DNA of 64,000 nt from Prorocentrum cordatum (GCA_963575745.1 CAUYUJ010002725.1:114530-178529); one strand, 5' to 3'; counted from the stretch's first letter, positions 43,052 to 53,668 are shown. Numbers and translations are program-made. The notes: generated from the letters alone by a model not told the origin.

Positions 43052-43874
43052 AGTCGTTGATTTCTGGATCCAGGAGCACCGGCAGCCGCAGACGCCCGCT
43101 CAGGTCGACGCTGGCGTGGCCGCCTTCATTGAGAGCCGCTGGCTGAGCGGAGGATCTTTGTTCGAAGTTAATAATGCTATTGCTGGCATCACGCGCGCTT
43201 TCCCGCCCGTGCGAGGGCACCTGCGGGACAGCTGGCGCTTGGCCAAGACGTGGCAACGACTGGAGCCAGCTGGGCGGGCGCTGCCGATTGGTCCGCTGAT
43301 CGCGGCAGCATTCGCTGGTGCATTTGCAGCCGTAGGCCAGCTCGGTGCTGCGGCGGTGCTGGCTGCGGGCTACGATGCTTTCCTCCGGACGGGTGAGATG
43401 ACCTCGCTCGTGTGGTCCGATGTACAGCTGTACCCACTCCGACGAATGGCCGTGCTGCAGCTGCGCAACGCCAAGAGCCAGCATCAGACTGGTGCCCGAG
43501 AGTTCGTGCCCGTGCGGAGTGGTGTAGCGGTCGCCCTCCTTGCTAGAGCAAAGGCTCAGGCGCACGGACAGGACTTGTGCCTCGGAATGGAGCCAAACAG
43601 TTTCATGAACACTTACAGCCGAGTGCGTGAGCTGCTGGAACTGCAGGATGCTAAGCTCACCCTCTACAGCTGGCGGAGGGGCGGCGCCTCCGCCGACTTC
43701 CGCAGCCATGGCTCCATGGAGCAGACGCTGCTCCGAGGCAGATGGGCCTCGGCGCGCGCGGCCCGCTTGTATGTCCAGGATGCCGTCGCCGAGGCCACTC
43801 AATTAAATCTCTCGCCCGCGCAGCGGAAGCGCTGCGGCCTGCTCGCGTCCCGCCTGCGCGCAGAAGCGAGATGA
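43005..43874 (+). CDS. Tyrosine recombinase (integrase) of the retrotransposon
   Basis: ATG 43005 opens MVTPLTLQRYRAAVDEVVDF, an N-terminal SAM-like core-binding helix bundle. It overlaps the pol end by 47 nt in another frame; the frame is open further upstream (Ala/Arg-rich, from about 42642). Catalytic domain: GYDAFLRTGEMTSLVWSDV carries the first Arg (near 43387); a Lys-bearing beta hairpin follows in LQLRNAKSQHQTGAREFVPV. LTLYSWRRGGASADF is the H-x-x-R box with Tyr in place of His and Arg kept. LLRGRWASARAARLYVQDAV holds the GRW box and the nucleophilic Tyr (near 43770). These features are those of DIRS/Ngaro recombinases, which cut and rejoin DNA without target duplications. It ends at TGA 43872-43874, about 130 bp before repeat B1. 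The frame is intact. Confidence 0.88.
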   Translation: MVTPLTLQRYRAAVDEVVDFWIQEHRQPQTPAQVDAGVAAFIESRWLSGGSLFEVNNAIAGITRAFPPVRGHLRDSWRLAKTWQRLEPAGRALPIGPLIAAAFAGAFAAVGQLGAAAVLAAGYDAFLRTGEMTSLVWSDVQLYPLRRMAVLQLRNAKSQHQTGAREFVPVRSGVAVALLARAKAQAHGQDLCLGMEPNSFMNTYSRVRELLELQDAKLTLYSWRRGGASADFRSHGSMEQTLLRGRWASARAARLYVQDAVAEATQLNLSPAQRKRCGLLASRLRAEAR

Positions 43875-44007
43875 ACTTTTCTTGCTTTGTACTGCCTGTC
43901 TGTCTGTCCCGCCCATCCTCCACCTTTCTTCCCTCATTTCATTACAACGAGGTGGAGGGCATAAGTAAGAGCAAGAGGGAGCGGCTTTTGCCAGAGTAGG
44001 GACCGTG

Positions 44008-44257
44008 GAGAGAGCTAGGGGGTTCAGGGGTTGGTGACGTTTAACCTCCCGGCGGTGCATGTGTGTCAGCGCGTCTGGGACGCAGCGCGGGTGCTTAAGC
44101 GCCACGGCTGTGCCAGGCGGGTTGGGAGGCCCTTGGATGCCGCTGAAGGGACGGGACCTCTCCCAACTCCTGGAATGACCCCTGAGTAGCCCCCAGAGGT
44201 CCTGGCCTGACAAGCTCCCTGGCGGAGTGCACAAAAACAGGTGAGAGAAGCATATAT
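44008..44257 (+). repeat. Split direct repeat B1
   Basis: 250 bp from GAGAGAGCTAGGGGGTTCAG to AGAAGCATATAT, repeated exactly 427 bp downstream as B2. Two differences noted (GCATGTG versus GCAAGTG, GGAATGACC versus GGTATGACC). Confidence 0.92.
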
Positions 44258-44356
44258 GAACCTTCCAAGGAAACTTATGCGGAGTCCACCTGAGCGTGCG
44301 CGACGCCGTTGATGGATAACGGTTGAGTTTCATCCATCTGCCGTAGCTGTGTTGGC
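44252..44356 (+). repeat. Split direct repeat A2
   Basis: 105 bp matching A1 at 37000-37104. It overlaps the last six bases (ATATAT) of B1. The 78 bp to the start of B2 is not part of either repeat. Confidence 0.92.
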
Positions 44357-44434
44357 CCACCCACAGACAGGGGGCAGCATTGCTACCGTCTCGCGCGTGG
44401 CCGTGCCTGCCTCCGCGCGAGTAATTGCCAGGAC

Positions 44435-44676
44435 GAGAGAGCTAGGGGGTTCAGGGGTTGGTGACGTTTAACCTCCCGGCGGTGCAAGTGTGTCAGCGCG
44501 TCTGGGACGCAGCGCGGGTGCTTAAGCGCCACGGCTGTGCCAGGCGGGTTGGGAGGCCCTTGGATGCCGCTGAAGGGACGGGACCTCTCCCAACTCCTGG
44601 TATGACCCCTGAGTAGCCCCCAGAGGTCCTGGCCTGACAAGCTCCCTGGCGGAGTGCACAAAAACAGGTGAGAGAA

Positions 44677-44684
<8 letters not shown>
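44435..44684 (+). repeat. Split direct repeat B2, right terminus
   Basis: Second copy of the 250-bp B repeat. It runs directly into the (AT)n run at 44679-44712, so the exact terminus is uncertain by a few bases. Confidence 0.9.
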
Positions 44685-44714
<30 letters not shown>

Positions 44715-44762
44715 GTGCTGGCGTATTCCCGCCCCCATAAAAATCGCAGGATGATGCAAAGC
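44679..44762 (+). repeat. (AT)n plus left arm of a 9-kb inverted pair
   Basis: (AT)17 is followed by GGGTGCTGGCGTATTCCCGC and CCCC, then AAAATCGCAGG and GATGCAAAGC (44713-44762). The reverse complement is found at 53579-53630, also next to an (AT)n run. Confidence 0.8.
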
Positions 44763-44821
44763 CTTTCTTTCTCTTCCTCCTATTCCCCCTTCCTTAGGAA
44801 AGCGCCGCAAAATGATCCCAT

Positions 44822-45125
44822 TGAGGCCTCACAACAGGAATCTTTTGGAAACACACAAAGGGGTTTTATTGGAAAGCCTCACAACAGGAATCCTTTGGAA
44901 AGCGCCACAATGGGATTCTATTGGAAAGCCTCATAGCAGGAATCCTTTGGAAAGCGCCACAAAGGGATTCGATTCGAAAGCTTCAGAATCGGACTCCTTT
45001 GTGAAGCGCCACAAAGGGATTCAGTCGGAAAGCCTCAGAGCAGGAATCCTTTGGAAAGCGCCACACAGGGAATCGATTGGAAAGCCTCACAAACGGAATC
45101 CTTTGGAAAGCATCACAAATGAATC
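44822..45125 (+). repeat. 26-bp minisatellite array, block 1
   Basis: Alternating 26-mers, GGAAAGCCTCACAACAGGAA plus TCCTTT and GGAAAGCGCCACAAAGGGAT plus TCTATT, give a 52-bp dimer. The frames through it (Lys/Ser/Gln repeats) are repeat translations. Confidence 0.9.
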
Positions 45126-45595
45126 CCACCAGCCCTTTGGGCGTGAGTGGTTTACGGAGTCCGCTCTGTTCTCAACCCCCCTTCTTCCCCTTCGGGGAGG
45201 GGTTTACCCTTCCCCCTACCCCCTCCCCCTGGACCTGGAGGGGGCCTTCCGCGGGTGGTCAGAGGGTCCTTTTTCTATCCCTGGGAGGGCTAAAATTCGA
45301 CACCCCTCACGAGGATCGTCGCCCCCAGGGGGCACTGAAAAATGCTCGCCCCATCTGCGACCGATCGCCCCCAAAATGGCTTCATCAGGCCCCCAAGACG
45401 CTCCAAGAAGCGACCCAGAGAGCCTTCGGACGTTCCCCAGAGGCTCAAAAGAGAGCCCAAGAGGCCCCAAAACGGCCTCCAAGAGGCCTCCCTATTGCCT
45501 TGGATACGACTCCTCCTTTATTTTTTTTTTTTTTTTTTTTTTTTTTATTGTCTTTCTTTTCCTCCTCCTCCTCCTCATCTCCTCCTCCTCATCTC
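45126..45595. repeat. CCCCAAGA-type repeat and poly(T) run
   Basis: 45360-45490 is the CCCCAAGACGCTCC-like degenerate repeat. A T-rich run (45521-45546) follows. 45126-45350 shows no recognisable gene. Confidence 0.5.
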
Positions 45596-45947
45596 CTTCC
45601 TCCTCTACTACACTACACCATACTATTCCCACTACTACATCCCACTACTACTATACTACTACTACTAATACCTACTACTTACTACTTACTACTTACTTAC
45701 TACTCTACTACTTACTACTTACTACTACTACTACTACTACTACTATGCTGCTACACTGCACTACTAGACTACTACTTACTACTACGACGACTTTACTAAT
45801 ACTACTTACTACTACTACTACTACACACTATCTGCTGCTCGACTACGATTTTTACTGGCTACAACTACTACTTACTTACGACCACTACTTGCTATTATAC
45901 TACTACTTACTACTACGTACTATACTGACTACTACTAGTACTACTAT

Positions 45948-45988
<41 letters not shown>

Positions 45989-46019
45989 CTTCCTTTACTA
46001 CTACTAGTACACCTCCTAT

Positions 46020-46060
<41 letters not shown>

Positions 46061-46078
46061 GTACTACCACTACTACGG

Positions 46079-46118
<40 letters not shown>

Positions 46119-46175
46119 CAATACCACTACTACTACTTCTACACTTACACTTACACTTACACTTACACTTACTAT

Positions 46176-46206
<31 letters not shown>

Positions 46207-46207
46207 G

Positions 46208-46243
<36 letters not shown>

Positions 46244-46440
46244 GCACTACTACGAGTACAACGCCGACGTCTGTCTGCTACTACTACTAGAAGTACTACT
46301 ATTACTACTATTACAACTCCCACTAGTATTACTATTACTACTACTGCTGCTACTAGTACTAAGCCTTCTACTACTACTACTAGTATTACTACTACTGATA
46401 CGAGCACGACTATTCCCACGACTACTACTACTACTACTAG

Positions 46441-46505
<65 letters not shown>

Positions 46506-46745
46506 TCACCACCACTACTGCTACTACTACTACTACTACTACTGCTACTACTACTACTACCACTACTAATTCCACTCCGACGGATACTGCTATTGCTACT
46601 GCTACTGCTAGTGTCGCAACTACTGCTACTACTACTACTACTACTACTACTACGACTACGACTACTACTACTACAACTACAACTGCTACTGCTACTGCTA
46701 CTGCTACTACTATTATTACTACTAATACTACTTCACCTGCTACTG

Positions 46746-46788
<43 letters not shown>

Positions 46789-46795
46789 GAGGGGC
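45596..46795 (+). repeat. (TAC)n-type triplet satellite, about 1.2 kb
   Basis: TAC/ACT triplets with GCT, CAC and ACTTAC variants, including a short ACACTT hexamer run near 46140. Minus-strand frames give poly-Val/Ser and plus-strand frames poly-Thr/Leu, none meaningful. Confidence 0.92.
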
Positions 46796-47397
46796 CGAAC
46801 GACTCGCACCAGGACGAGGTGCCCGAACGCCTCGCACCACGAGGAGCCCGAACGACTCACACCAGGACGAGGGGCCCGAACGACTCACACCACGAAGAGC
46901 CCGAACGACTCACACCAGGAGGAGGGGCCCGAACGACTCACACAGGACGAGGCGCCCGAACGGACTCACACCACGAGGAGCCCGAACGACTCACACCAGG
47001 ACGAGGGCCCCGAACGACTCACACCAGGAGGAGCCCGAACGGACTCACACCAGGAGGAGGGGCCCGAACGACTCACACCAGGACGAGGGGCCCGAACAAC
47101 TCACACCACGAGAAGCCCGAACGACTCACACCAGGACGAGAGCCCGAACGACTCAAACCACGAAGAGCCCGAACGACTCACACCAGGAAGAAGGGCCCGA
47201 ACGACTCACACCAGGGCGAGAGGCCCGAACGACTCAAACCACGAGGAGCCCGAACGGCTCACACCAGGACGAGGGGCCCGAACGACTCACACCACGAGGA
47301 GCCCGAACGACTCACACCAGGAAGAGGGGCCCGAAGGACTCACACAAGGACGATGGGGCCGAACGACTAACACCACGAGGGGCCCCAACGACTCCCA
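46796..47397 (+). repeat. 27/28-bp minisatellite
   Basis: About 22 copies of a unit built on GAGCCCGAACGACTCACACC followed by AGGACGAG or ACGAG. Open frames (Glu-Arg-Leu-Thr-Pro repeats) follow the repeat period and are not considered genes. Confidence 0.9.
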
Positions 47398-47400
47398 CCA

Positions 47401-47448
<48 letters not shown>

Positions 47449-47575
47449 TTCGTCGTCGTCGTCGTCGACGTCGTCGTCGTCGTCGTCGCGGTTGTGGTCG
47501 TCGTCGTCGTTGCGGTCGATATCGTCGTCGTCGTCGTCGGGTGCGTCGTCGTTGTTAGGATCATCGCTGTGGTCG
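47398..47575 (+). repeat. (GTC)n triplet satellite
   Basis: GTCGTC with sparse substitutions. The reverse frame gives poly-Asp. Confidence 0.9.
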
Positions 47576-47802
47576 TCGTCTCCGCTAAATCCCTCTTGCC
47601 TCCCACCGCTTTCTCTCCCTCCTCCTCCGCCTCGTCCTTCTCCCGCTCCCACCACAAGGAGGATGTACAAGGAGGCGGGAGGAAGGAGGAACAGGGGAGA
47701 TATGCGCGGGCAGGCGGAAACACGCCTGAAAAACACGACTGTCGGCATGTTTCGCAAGAGTTGCTGTTTTGAGATGGGCTGGTGGGGATACGCGAAGCGT
47801 GA

Positions 47803-50800
47803 AGAATTCTATTGGAAAGCCTCACACAAGGAATCCGTTTGAAAGCGCCACAAAGGGATTCTATTGGAAAGCCGCACAAAGGAATTCGATTGGAAAGCCG
47901 CACAAAAGGAATCTTTTGGAAATCGTCACAAAGGGATTATATTGGAAAGCCTCACAGATGGAATCCTTTGGAAAACATCACGAAGGAAGTTTATTGGAAA
48001 ACAAAAAACCAAACAAACCATTGGAAAACAAAAACAAAAACAACCAACGAAACCAAAGACCCAGGGCTGAAAAACAAAACACACCATTTTGAGCAAACCA
48101 AGAAAAAAACAAAAAACTAAGATTTCAATACTTACTCCACCTCTCGTCCTTCTCCTCCCCCGCCTCCTCCTCCTCCTCCTCCTCCTCGTCCTCCTCCTCC
48201 TCCTCCTCCTCACCCCCCACCCCCCAGCCCTCACCCCCCATCCTTGCCCCGCTTCTATGAGGAGGAGGAGGAGGAGGAGGAGGAGGAGGAGGAGGAGGAG
48301 GGGAGGAACCGGAGATAATGGAGAGGAGGAGAGGAGGAGGAGAAGGAGGAGGAGGAGGAGGAGGAGGAGGAGGAGAGGGCAAGGGGGGGAGGTGGAGGAG
48401 GAGGAGGAGGTGGACCACTCCTCCATTCCACTTCTCCGCCTCCACTTCGCTCCTCCATCCCGCTCCTCCTCCATCCCACTCTTCCTCAATTTCGCTCCCT
48501 CCTCCCCCCCTCCTCCTCCTCCTCGCAGGGCAAGGAAAGCGCCACACAGGGATTCTATTGGAAAGCCTGACAAAAGGAATCCTTTGGAAAGCGCCACAAA
48601 GGGATTTTATTGGAAAGCCTCACAACTGGAATCCTTTGGAAAGCGCCGCGAAGGGATTCGATTGGAAAGCCTCATAGCAGGAATCCTTTTGAAAGCGCCA
48701 CAAAGGGATTCTATTCGAAAGCTTCAGAATCGGACTCCTTTGGGAAGCGCCACAAAGGGATTCTGTTGGAAAGCCTCACAACAGGAATCCTTTGGAAAGC
48801 GCCACACATGGAATTTATTGGAAAGCCTCACAAACGGAATCCTTTGGAAAGCATCACAAATGAATTCTACTGGAAAGCCTTACAAAAGGAATCCTTTTGA
48901 AAGCGCCACAAAGGGATTCTATTGGAAAGCCGCGCAAAGGAATTCTATTGGAAAGCCGCACAAAAGGAATCCCTTGGAAATCATCACAAAGGGATTCTAT
49001 TGGAAAGCCTCACATATGAAATCCTTTGGAAAGCATCACAAAGGATTGTATTGGAAAACAACAGAAAACATGGAAAAAAACAAAAAACCAAAGAAACCAA
49101 AGACCCAGGGCTGAACAACCATAAAGCAATTGTGAAAAACCAAAAAAACAAAAAGAAAAAAGATTTCAATACTTACTCCACCTCTCGTCGTCCTCCTCCC
49201 CCGCCTCCTCCTCCTCCTCCTCCTCCTCCTCCTCGTCCTCCTCCTCCCCGCCCCCCGCCCCTCAGCCCTCACCCCCCATCCTTGCCCCGCTTCTATGGGA
49301 GGAGGAGGAGGAGGAGGAGGAGGAGGAGGAGGAGGAGGAGGAGGAGGAGGAGGAAGAGGAGGACCGGAGAGAGAATGGAGGAGGAGGAGGAGGAGGAGGA
49401 GAGGGCAAGGGGGGGAGGGGGAGGAGGAGGAGGAGGAGGAGGTGGACCACTCCTCCATTCTGCTTCTCCGCTTCCACTTCATTCCTCCATCCCGCTCCTC
49501 CATCCCACTCTTCCTCAATTCCGCTCCCTCCTCCACCCCCTCTCCTCCTCCTCCTCGCAGGGCAAGGAAAGCGCCACACAGGGATTCGATTGGAAAACCT
49601 CACACAAGGAATCCTTTTGGAAAACACCACAAAGGGATTCTATTGGAAAGCCTCACAACAGGAATCCTTTGGAAAGCGCCACACATGGAATTTATTGGAA
49701 AGCCTCACAAACGGAATCCTTTGGAAAGCATCACAAATGAATTCTACTGGAAAGCCTTACAAAAGGAATCCTTTTGAAAGCGCCACAAAGGGATTCTATT
49801 GGACAGCCGCACGAAGGAATTCTATTGGAAAGCCGCACAACAGGAATCCTTTGGAAATCATCACAAAGGGATTCGATTGGAAAGCCTCACAGATGGAATC
49901 CTTTGGAAAGCATCACAAAGGATTGTATTGGAAAACGACAAAAAAACATGGAAAAATACAAAAAAAAACAAAGAAACCAAAGACCCAGGGCTGAACAACC
50001 ATAAAACAATTGTGAAAAAAACAAAAAAACAACACGAAAAAATATTCCAATACTTACTCCACCTCTCGTCGTCCTCCTCCCCCGCCTCCTCCTCCTCCTC
50101 CTCCTCCTCCTCCTCCTCGTCCTCCTCCTCCTCGCCCCCCACCCCTCAGCCCTCACCCCCCATCCTTGCCCCGCTTCTATGGGAGGAGGAGGAGGAGGAG
50201 GAGGAGGAGGAGGAGTAGGAGGAGGAGGAGGAGGAGGACCGGAGAGAGAATGGAGGAGGAGGAGGAGGAGGAGGAGGAGAAGGCAAGGGGGGGAGGGGGA
50301 GGAGGAGGAGGAGGTGGACCACTCCTCCATTCCGCTTCTCCGCCTCCACTTCACTCCTCCATCCCGCTCCTCCTCCATCCCACTCTTCCTCAATTCCGCT
50401 CCCTCCTCCCCCCCCTCCTCCTCCTCCTCCTCGCAGGGCAAGGAAAGCGCCACACAGGGATTCGATTGGAAAACCTCACACAAGGAATCCTTTTGGAAAG
50501 CACCACAAAGGGATTCTATTGGAAAGCCTCACAACAGGAATCCTTTGGAAAGCGCCACGCATGGAATTTATTGGAAAGCCTCACAAACGGAATCCTTTGG
50601 AAAGCATCACAAATGAATTCTACTGGAAAGCCTCACAAAAAGGAATCCTTTTGAAAGCGCCACAAAGGGATTCTATTGGACAGCCGCACAAAGGAATTCT
50701 ATTGGAAAGCCGCACAAAAGGAATCCTTTGGAAATCATCACAAAGGGATTCGATTGGAAAGCCTCACATATGGAATCCTTTGGCTTACATCACAAAGGAA

Positions 50801-51400
50801 TTCTATTGGCAAGCCAAAAAAAACCAAAACCATTGAAAAAACAAAAAAAACAAAGAAACCAAAGACCCAGGGCTGAAAAACCAACAAAAAAAACATTGCA
50901 AAAAACCAAAACAAAACACAAAAATAAAAGATTACAATACTTACTCCACCTCTCGTCCTCCTCCTCCCCCGCCTCCTCCTCCTCCTCCTCCTCCTCCTCC
51001 TCCTCCTCGTCCTCCTCCTCCTCGCCCCCCACCCCTCAGCCCTCACCCCCCATCCTTGCCCCGCTTCTATGAGGAGGAGGAGGAGGGAGGAGGGAGGAGG
51101 AGGAGGAGGAGGAAGGAGGAGGAGGAGGAGGAGTAGGAGGAGGAGGAGGAGGAGGACCAGAGAGAGAATGAGGAGGAGGAGGAGGAGGAGGAGGAGGAGG
51201 AGAAGGCAAGGGGGGGAGGGGGAGGAGGAGGAGGAGGTGGACCACTCCTCCATTCCGCTTCTCCGCCTCCACTTCACTCCTCCATCCCGCTCCTCCTCCA
51301 TCCCACTCTTCCTCAATTCCGCTCCCTCCTCCCCCCCCTCCTCCTCCTCCTCGCAGGGCAAGGAGCGAAGGAGGAGGGAGGGGGAGGAGGAGGACGAGGA
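47803..51400 (+). repeat. Higher-order repeat of about 0.9 kb, four copies
   Basis: Each copy has the same order. The 26-bp minisatellite block comes first, then AACCAAAGACCCAGGGCTGA with A-rich text, then CAATACTTACTCCACCTCTC. A CTC array, CCTCACCCCCCATCCTTGCC, GGA arrays, GGTGGACCACTCCTCCATTC and CTCGCAGGGCAAGGAAAGCG follow. The marker CAATACTTACTCC starts near 48127, 49168, 50049 and 50936, giving spacings of about 1040, 880 and 890 bp. A run of the same markers in reverse orientation (51600-51740, including AGCCCTGGGTCTTT) closes the array. Confidence 0.85.
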
Positions 51401-51745
51401 GGAGTGAAAGTGAGGGCTAAGGGGTGGGGGCGAGGAGGAGGAGGAGGACGAGGAGGAGGAGGAGGAGGAGGAGGAGGAGGAGGAGGAGGAGGGGGAGGAG
51501 GAGGAGGAGGAGAAGGAGGAGGAGGAGGAGGAGGAGGAGGAGGAGGCGGAGGAGCAGGAAGGGGAGGAGGAGGAGGAGGAGAAGGAGGAGGAGGCGGGGG
51601 AGGAGGAGGTCGAGAGGTGGAGTAAGTATTGTTTTTTTGTGTTTTGTTTTTTGTTTTGTTCAATGTTTTTTTTGTTTTTCAGCCCTGGGTCTTTTGTTTT
51701 TTTTGTTTTTTTGTTTTTTTGCTTTTTCAATGGTTTTTTCCCAAC
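51401..51745. repeat. GGA array and inverted marker segment
   Basis: GGA array to 51615. Then GTGGAGTAAGTATTG and TTTTTCAGCCCTGGGTCTTT, which are the reverse complements of the markers in the preceding higher-order repeat. Confidence 0.8.
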
Positions 51746-51862
51746 CCTCCTGCGTTGGGTTCTCGTTTTGAATAGAGCACTGCTCGCGCGAACCTTCCCA
51801 CCCCCTCCCGTCCCGCTCTTCCCCCCTGCCTTTTACCTGGCTCGTCGCTGCGTTTCGAGGGC

Positions 51863-52615
51863 TGCTGGGGGCTGCGATCTGTGAAACTGTCGCCACTTTC
51901 GAGGGCTGCTGGGGGGCCCAGCACAGTGGGCACCCGCGGCGGATTCAAACTAGACCTCGCCATCCCTGGGGGGCTGCGATCTGTGAAACTGTCGCCACTC
52001 TCGAGGGCTGCTGGGGGGCCCAGCACAGTGGGTACCCACGGCGGATTCAAATGGGACCTCGCCATCCCTGGGGGGCTGCGATCTGCGAAACTGTCGCCAC
52101 TTTCGAGGGCTGCTGGGGGGCCCAGCACAGTGTGCACCCGCGGCGGATTCAAATTAGACCTCGCCATCCCTGGGGGGCTGCGATCTGCGAAACCGTCGCC
52201 ACTTTCGAGGGCTGCGGGGCCCAGCACAGTGGGTACCCACGGCGGATTCAAACTAGACCTCGCCATCCCTGGGGGGCTGCGATCTGTGAAACTGTCGCCA
52301 CTTTCGAGGGCTGCTGGGGGGCCCAGCACAGTGGGTACCCACGGCGGATTCAAATGGGACCTCGCCATCCCTGGGGGGCTGCGATCTGCGAAACTGTCGC
52401 CCCTTTCGAGGCTTGCTGGGGGGCCCAGCACAGTGGGCACCCACGGCGGATTCAAATGGGACCTCGCCATCCCTGGGGGGCTGCGATCTGCGAAACTGTC
52501 GCCACTTTCGAGGTGGGCACCCACGGCCGATTCAAATGGGACCTTGCCATCCCTGGGGGGCTGCGATCTGTGAAACTGTCGCCACTTTCGAGGCCTGCTG
52601 GGGGCCCAGCACAGT
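51863..52615 (+). repeat. 102-bp tandem repeat, eight copies, frame-preserving
   Basis: The phrase GCTGCGATCTGTGAAACTGT starts at 51871, 51973, 52075, 52177, 52276, 52378, 52480 and 52560. Spacings are 102 bp except for 99 (one deleted triplet) and 80 (last unit). Because 102 and 99 are multiples of 3, the plus-strand frame 51881-52573 stays open as a 34-residue repeat (LSPLSRAAGGPSTVGT and following). The minus strand is equally open, so no coding claim is made. Confidence 0.9.
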
Positions 52616-52849
52616 GGGCTTCCCGCACGTCTTTCTCCTGCTCTTCGCTCCCGACTCCCCATGTCCTCTTCGAGCCTGTAGTTGTCGCCCCTCGTTCTTG
52701 TATGGTTCTCCTGCGCATCATTCCATTGGCGCGCGTCCCAATTGCTTACATATCAAACAACGGATCCTGCAATTTGATTGTCCGTGCAAGTTTCGGCCAA
52801 CTCCTCGTTCCCCATGATACAAATGGGCTGGGTACGTCACAGGGTAATT

Positions 52850-53535
52850 GGTTTTTCGGTTTTCCAATAGAATCCCTTTGTGACGCTTTCCAAAGGATTC
52901 CTTTTGTGCGGCTCTCCAATAAAATCCCTTTGTGGTGCTTTCCAAAGGATTCCTTTTGTGAGGTTTTCCAATAATATTCCTTAGTGGCGCTTTCCAAAGG
53001 ATTCCTTTTGTGCGGCTCTCCAATAGAATCCATTTGTGGTGCTTTCCAAAGGATTCCGATTGTGAGGTTTTCCAATCGAATCCCTTTGTGGCGCTTTCCA
53101 AAGGATTCCTTTTGTGCTGCTTTCCAATGGAATCCCTTTGTGGTGCTTTCCAAAGGGATCCTTTTGTGAGGCTTTCCAATAGAATCCCTTTGTGGTGCTT
53201 TCCAAAGGATTCCTTTTTTTGAGGCTTTCCAATAGAATTCCTGTGTGCGGCTTTCCAATGGAATCCTTTTGTGGTGCTTTCCAAAGGAATCCTTTCGTGA
53301 GGCTTTCCAAAGGATTCCGATTTTGAGGCTTTCCAATGGATTCCGTTTGTGAGGCTTTCCAATAGAATCCTTGTGTGTGCTGTACAAAAGATTCCGATTG
53401 TGATTCTTTCCAATAGAATCCCTCTGTGGCGCTTTCCAAAGGATTCCTTTTGTGGGGCTTTCCAATAGAATCCCTCTGAGGCGCTTTCCATCGGATTCTT
53501 TATGGAAGGTTTCCCATAGAAGCCTTTTGTTGTGC
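52850..53535 (-). repeat. 26-bp minisatellite array, inverted orientation
   Basis: The same 26-mers as in 44822-45125 but on the minus strand, for example CCAATAGAATCCCTTTGTGG then CGCTTTCCAAAGGATTCC. About 26 units. Together with the forward arrays this gives the domain an overall inverted layout. Confidence 0.9.
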
Positions 53536-53578
53536 CTTCCCAAGCAAGGAGAGGAAGTGCAATGGAGTTGGATTGAGC

Positions 53579-53629
53579 GCTTTGCATCGCCCTGCGATTT
53601 TTCAGAGGGGGCGGGGATACGCCAGCACC

Positions 53630-53666
<37 letters not shown>
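53579..53666 (-). repeat. Right arm of the 9-kb inverted pair plus (AT)n
   Basis: GCTTTGCATCGCCCTGCGAT then GGGGCGGGGATACGCCAGCA and CCC (53579-53630), followed by an (AT)n run to 53666. It is the reverse complement of 44713-44762 with about five differences. Confidence 0.8.

Positions 53667-53668
<2 letters not shown>

Larger units (their letters stand above)
37000..44684 (+). mobile_element. DIRS/Ngaro-type tyrosine-recombinase retrotransposon with a DNA methyltransferase
   Basis: A 7.7-kb element organised A1 (37000-37104), ORFs (37506-43874), B1 (44008-44257), A2 (44252-44356), B2 (44435-44684). This split-direct-repeat order is the hallmark of Ngaro/PAT-type YR retrotransposons, which replicate through circular DNA and integrate with a tyrosine recombinase. 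It carries a gag-like ORF, a pol ORF (RT, RNase H, C5-cytosine methyltransferase) and an overlapping recombinase ORF. A1 and A2 differ at about one position in 105 and B1 and B2 at about two in 250, implying recent insertion or ongoing conversion. Methyltransferase-bearing retrotransposons have been reported from dinoflagellates and, independently, charophyte algae. No target-site duplication is expected for this class and none was seen. The right end abuts an (AT)n run and the 44713 inverted arm. Confidence 0.88.

Noticed and set aside
37000-44356. A1/A2 repeats read as long terminal repeats of an LTR retrotransposon
   Set aside because: They are only 105 bp, A2 is internal between B1 and B2, and the element encodes a tyrosine recombinase rather than a DDE integrase.
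45365-45384. CCAAAATGGCTTC as a reverse-strand spliced leader relic
   Set aside because: Only about 11 consecutive bases match and no gene lies in the right position.
45903-47558. Poly-Val, poly-Ser, poly-Leu and Glu-Arg-Leu frames across TAC and 27-bp repeats
   Set aside because: Repeat artefacts; the period of the protein repeat equals the period of the DNA repeat.
44822-53535. 26-bp and 52-bp regular repeats considered as a CRISPR array
   Set aside because: Repeats are contiguous without unique spacers, run in both orientations and lie in a eukaryotic context.
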